Below are positions 8,801 through 15,516 of a stretch of DNA of 15,531 bases, piece after piece. Source of the DNA: Actinomycetota bacterium (GTDB taxonomy: Bacteria > Actinomycetota > Actinomycetes > Actinomycetales > Actinomycetaceae); the NCBI GenBank assembly GCA_019425105.1, contig JAHYYD010000025.1:1-15531 (forward strand). The letters run 5' to 3'. The notes under the pieces are model-generated. The model was given only the letters and a program-made list of their open reading frames with translations, made no database searches and was not told the origin of the DNA. Position 1 is the stretch's first letter; every line of letters starts with the position of its first letter. The position numbers were made by a program, and so were the translations under genes.

Positions 8801-9282
8801 CGCTGGCTAGCGGCGACGATGGGGCGGAGGAGGCCCTGCTGACGGATGGTGAACGCGAGCGCCTAGAGCGGCTGCGCGAGAATTTCCGTGCCTTTGTGGC
8901 GGGAGTGCTGTCGGACTACCGGGCCGTCGCGATTGAGGAAGCCTTCTCGGTCGAGGTGGGCGGCGTGTCCGTCCAGGGCCGTATCGACGCCGTGTTCGAG
9001 CGCGTACGCGGCGATGGGCCGCGCTACCTGGTCGTCGACTGGAAGAGCGGCCGCCCGGTGACCGATTCGACCAAGCCCGACAAGGTCGCCTATTTCGTGA
9101 CTCAGCTGCGCCTGTACCGGCGCGCGTGGGCGGCTCGCATGGGAGTGGATCCGGCGGAGGTCGGTGCGATGGTCGCCTTCCTGGCAGGCCCGTCGCACTA
9201 CACGCTCGAGAGCCTGGAGGCCATGATTGGTGGCGCGGAGATTTCCCTGGATGAGGCGCTGCGAGGTGTGCTCGCAGACTAA
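5854..9282 (+). pseudogene. adnB: AdnB-like subunit of AdnAB helicase-nuclease, interrupted by an in-frame stop at codon 619
   Basis: The lead-motor subunit, 1142 codons if read through. The stop TAA at 7708-7710 divides it into 5854-7710 and a same-frame remainder to 9282 (first possible restart TTG 7768). Upstream part: Walker A AGAGSGKT with Lys43, motif Ia LTFTRKAA, motif II DEFQD (268-272), motif III GDPNQAIYGWRGA. Downstream part: motif V TVHGSKGLEW from residue 640, motif VI YVAMTRAR, then a nuclease with GTVFHAW, GRID (Asp1045), VVDWK (Asp1062, Lys1064) and QLRLYR. Motor and nuclease residues are all intact, so the damage is local and either recent or a sequence error. If real, neither piece is a complete motor. 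Start ATG 5854 has AAAGGA seven bases upstream; GTG 5836 is an alternative. Co-transcribed with adnA. Confidence 0.85.
7690..7711 (+). other. Double-indel lesion creating the premature stop in adnB
   Basis: The frame is identical on both sides of the TAA, so this is not a single frameshift. Adding one G after tg at 7690-7691 and removing one A at 7709-7710 gives FLAWSGQARVREDGLEG. This restores the FLAW/Y...REDGLE pattern expected before motif V in this family. As written, the stretch reads ACPARPE-stop. Both changes are one-base changes in short runs (GG to G, A to AA), which suits sequencing error as well as mutation. Confidence 0.72.
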
Positions 9283-9363
9283 AATCCCTCTTTAATCCAG
9301 CTGAATGAGTGACAGATCGGCAAGAGTTTGATGGAAACGATTGAAAACCCTGTTGCCTGCGTT

Positions 9364-9381
9364 CCTACGAAGTTTCATAGG
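9364..9381. promoter_or_regulatory. Imperfect 18-bp palindrome, candidate repressor or activator site
   Basis: CCTACGAAGTTTCATAGG is an inverted repeat of the form CCTA-n-GAA-nn-TTC-n-TAGG, with 14 of 18 positions symmetric. It lies about 45 bases before the predicted -35 of the binding-protein promoter. Size and symmetry suit a dimeric helix-turn-helix regulator. No regulator gene is in the window and the sequence differs from the LacI-type site at 10901. Confidence 0.35.
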
Positions 9382-9426
9382 ATAGTGAGAGTTAATGGAT
9401 GAATGTGATCGAAGTTAAAATCAGGG

Positions 9427-9456
9427 TTGTGTGCGCAGGTTGGGGAATGGTATAGT
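9427..9456 (+). promoter_or_regulatory. Predicted promoter of the solute-binding-protein operon
   Basis: TATAGT at 9451-9456 is preceded by TGG, giving an extended -10. An 18-base spacer separates it from TTGTGT at 9427-9432, a partial -35. Transcription would begin near 9463 and leave a leader of about 110 bases before the GTG at 9575. Confidence 0.55.
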
Positions 9457-9574
9457 TGTCCTGTCAATTTCAATGACGAGAGACGGCACGTGAGGGTAGG
9501 TTCCCCAAACCGCGTTACAGAGAGGCGACGCGACCACTGGAACTCCCGGTGCCCTGACAAGGAAGGAGCGCATC

Positions 9575-10828
9575 GTGCGCCCCACTATCTCCAAGTTCCT
9601 CGCACTCGGTGCGACCGCCTCGGCCTTCGCCCTGCTCGCAGGCGCGTGCGGATCGGGAAGCACCTCGTCCAGCGGTGGTTCCGGTTCCGATCAGGTCCAC
9701 CAGATGTACACATGGGTCTCCACGGACAATGACCGCGCCCAGTGGCAGTCCTTCATCGATGCTGCCAAGGAGAAGGACCCTAACTTCTCCCTGACCTTCG
9801 ACGGCCCGGCCTTCAACGATTACTGGACCAAGGTCAAGACTCGCATGGTTGCCTCGGATGCGCCCTGCATCCTGACCACGCAGGCGGCTCGTGCGCAGGA
9901 GCTCTCCGGCCTCCTCGAGCCTCTCGACTCCTACATGGAAGCCGCTGGCATTAAGGCCTCGGACTACAACGCTGCGATGATGCAGGGCATGACGGTCGAC
10001 GGCAAGGTGCTGGCCCTGCCTTACGACGCCGAGCCCGACGTCCTGTACTACAACCGTGAATTGTTCGAGAAGGCCGGCCTGCAGGCACCCTCGACCTCGT
10101 ACACGACCGACCAGTTCCTCAAGGATGCCAAGGCTCTGACGGGGGACGGCAAGTATGGCATGGCGGTCAAGCCGCTCCTCCTGGGCAATGCGCCCGGTGA
10201 CTTCGGCATTTCTTTTGGTGGACAGGTCTCCAAGGATGGCAAGAACACGCTGACGGATCCCAAGTTCGTCGAGGGCGTCCAGTTCGCTTTCGACCTGGTC
10301 CACAAGGAGCAGGTCGCGGTTGCTCCGAACGCTGCGGACAACGACGGCCCCGCGCAGACCGCCTTCACCTCCGGCACCGCCGCGATGATCGTGGACGGCC
10401 CGTGGATGTACGGCTCCTTCGAGAAGGAGCTGGGCGATAAGCTTGGCGTTGCGGTCATTCCGACCCCGTCGGGTCAGCCCCGAGCCGTCATTCAGGGGTC
10501 GGGCTTCGGTATCTCGAAGTCTTGCCCCGACAAGCAGGCCGCCTTCGACGTTCTCAAGCAGCTGGTCACCCCCGAGGTCATTGGCTCGGTGGCGGACAAG
10601 CAGGGAACCGTCCCCTCGGTCGAGTCCGCGATGGACAAGTGGGCCGCGAACAAGCCTGCTGACAGCGCCGAGGCGGTGAAGGTTCTCCTCGAGAACGGCA
10701 CCCCGCTCGTGACGACCACGACGTGGAACCAGATCAACACGTCCTTCCAGCAGTACTCGCCCGAGGGCTTCCGCGGCACCAAGACCGCGCAGGATATCCT
10801 CTCCGATCTGCAGAACTCCGCCGGCTGA
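9575..10828 (+). CDS. Sugar ABC transporter solute-binding lipoprotein (family 1)
   Basis: A 417-residue extracytoplasmic sugar-binding receptor that hands its ligand to the permeases encoded just downstream. A lipoprotein signal is visible: a short basic start, hydrophobic ALGATASAFALLAGAC, and lipidation at Cys25, followed by a Ser/Gly-rich tether. The mature part has family-1 marks such as NDYWTKVKTRM, LPYDAEPDVLYYNRELFEKAGL, and TAAMIVDGPWMYGSF near the hinge. The start is GTG 9575, fixed by GGAAGGAG six bases upstream; no ATG gives a proper signal peptide. The ligand is inferred to be a fucosylated glycan from the linked GH29 gene, not from the receptor sequence. A hairpin follows directly, so this gene may be expressed more strongly than the permeases. 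Confidence 0.9.
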   Translation: MRPTISKFLALGATASAFALLAGACGSGSTSSSGGSGSDQVHQMYTWVSTDNDRAQWQSFIDAAKEKDPNFSLTFDGPAFNDYWTKVKTRMVASDAPCILTTQAARAQELSGLLEPLDSYMEAAGIKASDYNAAMMQGMTVDGKVLALPYDAEPDVLYYNRELFEKAGLQAPSTSYTTDQFLKDAKALTGDGKYGMAVKPLLLGNAPGDFGISFGGQVSKDGKNTLTDPKFVEGVQFAFDLVHKEQVAVAPNAADNDGPAQTAFTSGTAAMIVDGPWMYGSFEKELGDKLGVAVIPTPSGQPRAVIQGSGFGISKSCPDKQAAFDVLKQLVTPEVIGSVADKQGTVPSVESAMDKWAANKPADSAEAVKVLLENGTPLVTTTTWNQINTSFQQYSPEGFRGTKTAQDILSDLQNSAG

Positions 10829-10839
10829 GTCCGGCTCCC

Positions 10840-10884
10840 CATTGACGAGGCCGGGGTGACCTGCTCGGGTTCCCCGGCCTCGTT
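10840..10884 (+). terminator. Hairpin after the binding-protein gene; copy 2 of the repeated palindrome
   Basis: A perfect 12-bp stem (10845-10856 with 10872-10883) and a 15-base loop start about 12 bases after the stop codon. There is no T-run. It probably acts as a partial terminator or 3' mRNA stabiliser, letting the receptor be made in excess over the membrane subunits. The flanking 18 and 19 bases are identical to those at 2261-2321. Confidence 0.6.
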
Positions 10885-10900
10885 GAGTGGGTCCTTTGGC

Positions 10901-10912
10901 GTTAGCGCTAAC
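10901..10912. promoter_or_regulatory. Perfect LacI-family operator palindrome
   Basis: GTTAGCGCTAAC is a perfect 12-bp palindrome centred on CG, the usual form of LacI/GalR-family operators in actinobacterial sugar operons. It lies 64 bases before the first permease gene, downstream of the hairpin. A partial -35 (TTGGCG, 10896-10901) overlaps it but no good -10 follows. It may repress an internal promoter or act as a roadblock. No LacI gene is in the window. Confidence 0.6.
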
Positions 10913-10976
10913 GACGATGGTTGGCGCTGCCCGGCGGGCCCACCACGGTCCCTGTGATGGAAAGGTGACACTGCTG

Positions 10977-11957
10977 ATGAGCACTGACACTGTGACACCC
11001 GGCCGCGAGGCGCCAGCGGGCGCGGCGGATACGGGTGAGGCGAAGGCCTCGAAGCGCACGAAGAAGGCGCGCGACGCGGGTAAGCGCGGCGACGGCGTGC
11101 GCGCCCTCGTCTACCTGGCTCCGGGCATGACCGGCTTCCTGCTGTTCATCGTCCTGCCTCTGATCGCGTCTCTCGTGATCTCTTTCTTCGACTGGTCGCT
11201 CTTCGGGGGTGGCCGTTTCGTCGGAATCGACAACTACAAGCGCATGCTCAGCGGAGCGGACCCCGCGTTCTGGACGGTCATGCGTAACACCGTCGTGTTT
11301 GCGGCCTGCTACACGGCGCTCAACCTCGTGATCTCGATCGGCCTGAGCTACTGGCTCCAGCGCGTCCCGGAGTGGCTCAGTCGGATCCTGCGTGTCATTT
11401 TCTTCATCCCCGTGGTCACCCCGATGGTCGGTAACGCGCTGATCTGGCGCCTCCTGCTCTCCGACCACGGCGTCGTGAACTCCGCGCTGGGTGTCTTCGG
11501 GATCGAGCACATCCCATTCCTGAACAAGCCCGCTCTGGCGATGGGGTCGCTGCTGGTGATGAGCCTGTGGCAGGGCCTGGGCTACAACATCGTGGTCCTG
11601 ACGGCCGGGCTCAACGGCCTGAACACCTCGGTGCTCGAGGCCGCCACGATCGACGGCTGTAACGGCGTGCAGCGCTTCTTCAAGGTCGTCTTCCCGATGA
11701 TTTCCCCGACCGTGTTCTTCTGTACGGTCATGACGATCATCGGTGCCTTCAAGGTGTTCGCGCAGCCCTATTTCCTGACGCTGGGCGGCCCGGGAGAGTC
11801 GACCAACACGATCGTGTTGTCCCTGTACCGCAACGGTTTCTCATTCGACAAGCTCGGGTACGCCTCGTCGATGGCGTGGGTTCTCTTCGTGATTGTCATG
11901 ACGGTGACGGCCCTGCAGTTCGCGGGCCAGAAGAAGTGGGTGAACTACGATGCGTAG
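10977..11957 (+). CDS. Sugar ABC transporter permease, MalF/UgpA type
   Basis: A 326-residue inner-membrane subunit forming half of the sugar translocation pore. A charged, non-membrane tail of about 40 residues (KASKRTKKARDAGKRG) precedes six hydrophobic spans at roughly 43-71, 103-127, 138-160, 186-210, 243-264 and 297-315. The EAA loop that docks the ATPase is EAATIDGCNGVQRF at 221-234, followed by the usual KVVFPMISPT. The start is ATG 10977 with AAAGGTGA eight bases upstream; GTG 10965 in frame would sit on that site and is disfavoured. The stop overlaps the start of the next gene by eight bases, indicating translational coupling. No ATP-binding subunit is nearby; actinobacteria often share one MsiK-type ATPase among such importers. 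Confidence 0.92.
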   Translation: MSTDTVTPGREAPAGAADTGEAKASKRTKKARDAGKRGDGVRALVYLAPGMTGFLLFIVLPLIASLVISFFDWSLFGGGRFVGIDNYKRMLSGADPAFWTVMRNTVVFAACYTALNLVISIGLSYWLQRVPEWLSRILRVIFFIPVVTPMVGNALIWRLLLSDHGVVNSALGVFGIEHIPFLNKPALAMGSLLVMSLWQGLGYNIVVLTAGLNGLNTSVLEAATIDGCNGVQRFFKVVFPMISPTVFFCTVMTIIGAFKVFAQPYFLTLGGPGESTNTIVLSLYRNGFSFDKLGYASSMAWVLFVIVMTVTALQFAGQKKWVNYDA

Positions 11958-12774
11958 CAAAAAACGACTGTCGACTGCTGTTTCGGTTGTCCTGCTGGGG
12001 ATTGTTGGGGTCGCGTTCCTGTTCCCCTTCGCATGGATGGTCGCGACCTCCCTGAAGCCCACGACCGAGGTTTTTACCTTCAGTCCGACGGGCAGTGAGG
12101 TGGCGTGGGAGAACTATCCTTCCGCGCTGCGCTCGATTCCCTTCGGTCGGGTCGTGCTCAACTCGTTCATCGTGTCGTTGTCCGGCGCGGCCCTCGTGGT
12201 CGTCGTGTCGGTTCTGTCGGCATACGCGTTCGCGCGGCTGCGCTTTAAGGGGCGCGATCACCTGTTCATGCTGTTCTTGGGCACGCTCGTCCTGCCCCAG
12301 GAGGTCCTCGTGATTCCGCTGTACATCGGCATGCAGCGCATGGGCCTCGTGAACTCGTATTTCGCGCTCATCGTGCCCTTCGCGTTCGGGGCGTTCGGGG
12401 CGTTCCTGATCCGGCAGTTCCTGCTGTCCTTGCCCCTCGAGTTCGAGGAGGCGGCGCGCATCGACGGCTGCAGCGACTGGCAGATCCTCACGAAGATCCT
12501 CCTGCCCCTCTTGAAGGCTCCGATCACGGTGGTCGGCGTGTTTGCTTTCATCGACTACTGGTCCTCGTTCCTGTGGCCTCTCATCGTGGTCAACGATTCG
12601 ACGCTGGCGACGATCCCGCTGGGCCTGCAGATGTTCTCGGGTGAGCGCGGCACCGACTGGGGTCCGCTCATGGCGGCGGTCACGATGACGACCATCCCGT
12701 CGATTCTGCTGGTCGTGTTCCTGCAGAAGCAGCTGGAAAAGGGCGTCACCCTGGGCGCCTTCGGAGGACGGTGA
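11950..12774 (+). CDS. Sugar ABC transporter permease, MalG/UgpE type
   Basis: A 274-residue inner-membrane partner of the preceding permease. It starts with a short basic tail (MRSKKR) and a first span at about 9-32, then the periplasmic segment LKPTTEVF typical of MalG-type subunits, further spans from about 68 onward, and the EAA loop EEAARIDGCSDWQI at 166-179. It ends with GVTLGAFGGR, close to the common KGLTAGAVKG-like tail of the family. The ATG lies inside the end of the upstream gene, so ribosomes probably re-initiate; the Shine-Dalgarno is weak. The fucosidase start follows within a few bases, so these genes form one transcript. Confidence 0.92.
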   Translation: MRSKKRLSTAVSVVLLGIVGVAFLFPFAWMVATSLKPTTEVFTFSPTGSEVAWENYPSALRSIPFGRVVLNSFIVSLSGAALVVVVSVLSAYAFARLRFKGRDHLFMLFLGTLVLPQEVLVIPLYIGMQRMGLVNSYFALIVPFAFGAFGAFLIRQFLLSLPLEFEEAARIDGCSDWQILTKILLPLLKAPITVVGVFAFIDYWSSFLWPLIVVNDSTLATIPLGLQMFSGERGTDWGPLMAAVTMTTIPSILLVVFLQKQLEKGVTLGAFGGR

Positions 12775-12779
12775 GGAAT

Positions 12780-14159
12780 ATGAGCGAAACGATGAACGAT
12801 TCCGAGCGCTGGAGCTCGCTGGCTCGCCCGACCCCGCAGTGGTTCGAGGACGCCCCGCTGGGTATCTTCGTCCACTGGGGCCCCTACTCGGTCCCCGCGT
12901 GGGCCGAGGACCACGGCGAGCTGGGCGTCGAGGAGGACTGGGAGGCCTGGTTCACCCACAATTCCTACGCGGAGTGGTACTTCAACACGATTCGTATTCC
13001 GGGTTCACCGGCCGCGCTGAGGCACAAGGACCTGTACGGCTCGGCCTCGTACGACGCATTCCTAGATGCGTGGGACCCCGACGCGTGGGATCCGGCCGAG
13101 TGGATGCGACTCTTTCATCGCGCCGGCGCCGGGTACGCGGTGCTGACGACGAAGCACCACGACGGCGTGACCCTGTGGGATGCCCCCGAGACGGGCACAC
13201 GCAATGCCGTCCGCCGCGGTCCGTGCACCGACCTCGTGGCGGGCTTTGCGAACGCCGCGCGCGATGAGGGGCTGCGAGTGGGCCTGTACTACTCGGGTGG
13301 CCTGGACTGGCACTATCGGCCCGCGCGTCCCATCCTCTCCGAGGACGATTGCAAGGACCTGTGCCGCCCGAAGGACGCCGACTACGCGCGCTACTGCTTC
13401 GTGCACGTGCGAGACCTTATCGACCGCTATCAGCCCGACGTCATCTGGAACGACATCGACTGGCCGGATGAGGGGAAGAACTTCGGTCCCTACGGCTTGG
13501 GGACGCTCTTCGAGTACTTCTACGCGAAGCGTCCCGAGGGTGTCACGAACGACCGCTACGGCGGTGTCCACGCGGATTACCTGACCAGCGAGTATCAGCA
13601 CATGGGAGACTCGGAGACGAGCGGCAAGCCGTGGGAGAACTGCCGAGGCGTCGGTCTGTCCTTCGGCTACAATCGTGCCGAGAGTGAGGACCAGTACCTC
13701 AGCGGTGCGGCTGCTGTCCGTCACCTGGTGGATGTGGTCTCGCGCGGCGGGCGCCTCCTCCTCAACGTGGGCCCGCGCGCCGACGGTACGATCCCGCGCG
13801 AGCAGCGCGAATGTCTCGAGGGCCTGGGCGCGTGGAACGATTTGTACGGCTCGGAATTGCGCGGCGTGCGTGCGCTGCCGGTCGCGGATATCGAGGCCGT
13901 CACCGCGCGCTCGACCGAGGACGAGGCCTGGGTGCGCCTCCTCGCGCACGAGGATCACGTCGCGTTGGTGGCGGACGCGTCTGTTACGACGGTGTCGGGT
14001 TTGCCGAGCGGATTCGACTACTCGCGTTCCGCGATTCTCACGCCGGGCGCGGCGTGCTCGTGGGACGGACAGAGTCTGACCCTGCAGGCGGGGGAGCAGC
14101 CTCCGAGCGATGCTCGCGGTGACGCTCTACCGATCGTTGTGAGCGCCCCCAGGGCGTGA
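12780..14159 (+). CDS. GH29 alpha-L-fucosidase, cytoplasmic
   Basis: A 459-residue retaining glycosidase that removes alpha-L-fucose from glycans. GH29 marks: GIFVHWGPYS (His32-Trp33), TTKHHDG (126-127), nucleophile Asp225 in VIWNDIDWPDE, Glu271 in TSEYQ aligning with the acid/base of the Thermotoga maritima enzyme, GLSFGYN (292-298), and GRLLLNVGPRADGTIP. The WND and SEYQ environments resemble the Thermotoga-type enzymes more than strict 1,3/1,4-fucosidases, but linkage cannot be read here. There is no signal peptide, so it acts inside the cell on imported substrate. Start ATG 12780 has GGAGGA 11 bases upstream; GTG 12771, overlapping the permease stop as GTGA, lies too close to it (two bases) but cannot be excluded. 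It is the last gene of the operon, before a strong terminator. Confidence 0.93.
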   Translation: MSETMNDSERWSSLARPTPQWFEDAPLGIFVHWGPYSVPAWAEDHGELGVEEDWEAWFTHNSYAEWYFNTIRIPGSPAALRHKDLYGSASYDAFLDAWDPDAWDPAEWMRLFHRAGAGYAVLTTKHHDGVTLWDAPETGTRNAVRRGPCTDLVAGFANAARDEGLRVGLYYSGGLDWHYRPARPILSEDDCKDLCRPKDADYARYCFVHVRDLIDRYQPDVIWNDIDWPDEGKNFGPYGLGTLFEYFYAKRPEGVTNDRYGGVHADYLTSEYQHMGDSETSGKPWENCRGVGLSFGYNRAESEDQYLSGAAAVRHLVDVVSRGGRLLLNVGPRADGTIPREQRECLEGLGAWNDLYGSELRGVRALPVADIEAVTARSTEDEAWVRLLAHEDHVALVADASVTTVSGLPSGFDYSRSAILTPGAACSWDGQSLTLQAGEQPPSDARGDALPIVVSAPRA

Positions 14160-14165
14160 GATGAG

Positions 14166-14205
14166 GTTGTCGGCGCGGGCCTGTGGCTCGCGCCGACAAC
14201 TTTTT
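14166..14205 (+). terminator. Intrinsic terminator of the fucoside operon
   Basis: A perfect 12-bp GC-rich stem (gttgtcggcgcg 14166-14177 with its complement 14189-14200), an 11-base loop and a run of five T at 14201-14205, beginning seven bases after the fucosidase stop. This is the most canonical Rho-independent terminator in the window. Confidence 0.9.
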
Positions 14206-14377
14206 GAGAGGAGCAGCGGAACCGTCGCCACGATGGGTGTCGTGATGGCCGGTGCGATAGGTGAGAACTCCTGTGCGAGGCGAGTGATATCGCAGAGAAA
14301 ACGCGCTAACGAGATGGAAGTGACAGAGGCCCACTGTACGATAGTGCCATCGGTATGTGAGTGGGAGGAGGAACGCT

Positions 14378-14542
14378 ATGAGCGCGACCCGGGTGAGGGC
14401 AGTCAGCGTCGACAGGTCCATGAGTATTCCTTGCGTCGGATCAATAGGAGGTGGCGGGCGAGGCATTCACAAACCGTGCTTGGTGCGTGCATGTCAGCAC
14501 ATTAGGGGTGGAAGCGACTGCGTCGCTTCCACCCCTCCATGA
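14378..14542 (+). CDS. Possible 54-residue small protein, unrecognised
   Basis: The frame starts MSATRVRAVSVDRSM and contains a glycine run, SIGGGGRGIHKP, and four cysteines. The best argument for it is the ribosome-binding site: GGAGGAGG at 14364-14371, six bases before the ATG. Against it, codon choice becomes poor after about 15 codons (AGG, ATA, AGT, TCA), the last dozen codons run through the hairpin at 14504-14536, and no clear promoter is seen. It could be a small protein, a leader peptide, or the start of a decayed gene. I do not recognise the sequence. Confidence 0.22.
   Translation: MSATRVRAVSVDRSMSIPCVGSIGGGGRGIHKPCLVRACQHIRGGSDCVASTPP
14504..14536. terminator. Perfect 15-bp hairpin downstream of iolE
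   Basis: aggggtggaagcgac (14504-14518) pairs exactly with 14522-14536 around the three-base loop tgc. It lies about 40 bases past the iolE stop and is the probable end of the iolE transcript on the minus strand. No T-run follows, so it may work as a Rho-assisted stop or an mRNA 3' cap. It also faces any plus-strand transcript from the small frame at 14378. Confidence 0.65.
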
Positions 14543-14577
14543 TTCGCGCGGGAAGTTGAGGAACCGCGCGAAGCTGC

Positions 14578-15504
14578 TCACTGACCCAGCAGCGTGCCCA
14601 ACACGTAGTCACGCGCAATGTGCGCGTACTCCAGCGGAGGAGCGATCTTCGGATCCTGCTCAGCCTCAACCAGGATCCAGCCCTTGTAGCCGTGCTCAAC
14701 GAGGAAGGCATAGGGCTCGGTGAAATCAATGGTGCCGTCGCCGGGAACCGTGAACATGCCGGCGAGGAAGGAGTCGAGGAAGGAGCGCTTGGCCGCTCGG
14801 GACTCTTCCATCTTGGCGGGGCGCACGTCCTTGAAGTGCACGTGCTTGATGCGGTCGATCGCGCCGCGCAGCAGGCCCATGACGTCGCCATCGCCCACGT
14901 AAGCGTGGCCCGTGTCGAAGAGGAGAGAAACCTTGTCCGGGTCGGACAGCTCGAGCAGGCGCAGCGTCTCGCCCTTGGTCTGGACGACGGTGCCCAGGTG
15001 GTGGTGATAGACCAGGTCAAGGCCGTACTCATGAGCAATCTCGCCGAGCCTGTTCAGGCCCTCAGCCAGAACGGGCCATTCCTCGTCCTTGAGGACGGGC
15101 TTGTTCTCGAAGATGCAGATGTCGCGAATGCCCTGCACCGAGCCGGTCTGCTCGGAGACGACGACGCGGGTGGCGCCTAGGAACTGCAGGTACTCGCAGG
15201 TGGTGCGGAAGTCCGGGATGACGGCCTCGACGCCGTCGCGAACGATGAAGCTGGAGAACCACTGGGCAACGATTCTCAGGCCCGCAGCGTCAGCCTTCTC
15301 CTTCGTCTCTTCCTTCGAGGGGTACCAGCCTGCGACCTCGGTGCCAGCGAAGCCGGCCTCGGCCAGGTCGTCGAACATGATGTCGATGGTGTTCCATTCG
15401 CCGACCTCGGGAATGTCGTCGTTGCGCCAAGCGATGGGGTGCATGCCCCACGTGATGCCGTTGGGGTCATTGATCGCGGTTGCGGGATCGTAGACGTGAG
15501 TCAT
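14578..15504 (-). CDS. iolE: Myo-inosose-2 dehydratase (IolE)
   Basis: A 308-residue enzyme of the xylose-isomerase-like TIM-barrel superfamily. It dehydrates 2-keto-myo-inositol (scyllo-inosose), the second step of bacterial myo-inositol breakdown, in the cytoplasm. IolE signatures are clear along the whole length: MHPIAWRNDDIPEVG (21-35), VSEQTGSVQG (116-125), YHHHLGTVVQTK (166-177), FDTGHAYVGDGD (196-207), IKHVHFKDVR (219-228), FTVPGDGTIDF (251-261) and GWILVEAEQDP (275-285). Likely metal ligands by superfamily pattern include Asp197, His223 and Glu280 or Glu282; I have not verified the assignment. ATG 15504 has AGGAGA six bases upstream. The rest of an iol cluster would lie to the right, upstream of this gene. 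Confidence 0.95.
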   Translation of the reverse strand: MTHVYDPATAINDPNGITWGMHPIAWRNDDIPEVGEWNTIDIMFDDLAEAGFAGTEVAGWYPSKEETKEKADAAGLRIVAQWFSSFIVRDGVEAVIPDFRTTCEYLQFLGATRVVVSEQTGSVQGIRDICIFENKPVLKDEEWPVLAEGLNRLGEIAHEYGLDLVYHHHLGTVVQTKGETLRLLELSDPDKVSLLFDTGHAYVGDGDVMGLLRGAIDRIKHVHFKDVRPAKMEESRAAKRSFLDSFLAGMFTVPGDGTIDFTEPYAFLVEHGYKGWILVEAEQDPKIAPPLEYAHIARDYVLGTLLGQ

Positions 15505-15510
15505 TGCAGC

Positions 15511-15516
15511 TCTCCT
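15511..15516 (-). promoter_or_regulatory. Shine-Dalgarno of iolE
   Basis: On the minus strand these bases read AGGAGA, six bases before the iolE ATG, and fix that start. The remaining 15 bases to the window edge are too short to show whether iolE has its own promoter or follows another iol gene. Confidence 0.75.

Larger units (their letters stand above)
9283..9574 (+). other. AT-richer upstream region of the fucoside-uptake operon
   Basis: This 292-base region lies between adnB and the binding-protein gene and is clearly AT-richer than its surroundings. It holds a candidate operator palindrome (9364-9381), an extended -10 promoter (9427-9456) and a leader of roughly 110 bases before the start codon. 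A weak inverted pair, ggttggggaa near 9438 and ttccccaaacc near 9501, flanks the promoter. No gene is supported. Confidence 0.55.
14206..14577. other. Intergenic region between fucosidase operon and iolE
   Basis: About 370 bases without a recognisable gene. It holds one small open frame with a strong Shine-Dalgarno (14378-14542) and a perfect hairpin (14504-14536). The bases gcgctaacga at 14303-14312 repeat the right half of the operator at 10901 without its left half. It may be the decayed remains of a gene, but I recognise no family in either strand. Confidence 0.5.

Noticed and set aside
9515..11059. 514-codon minus-strand frame
   Set aside because: Antisense to the binding protein, crossing its promoter leader and the operator. 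No recognisable family; a GC-driven shadow.
14303..14312. gcgctaacga, matching the right half of the 10901 operator
   Set aside because: The left half (aaaac) does not mirror it, and no recognised gene start follows. Treated as a chance half-site.
14038..14466. Minus-strand frame of 142 codons with a hydrophobic start
   Set aside because: It runs through the intrinsic terminator and into the antisense of the fucosidase, with no Shine-Dalgarno worth noting.
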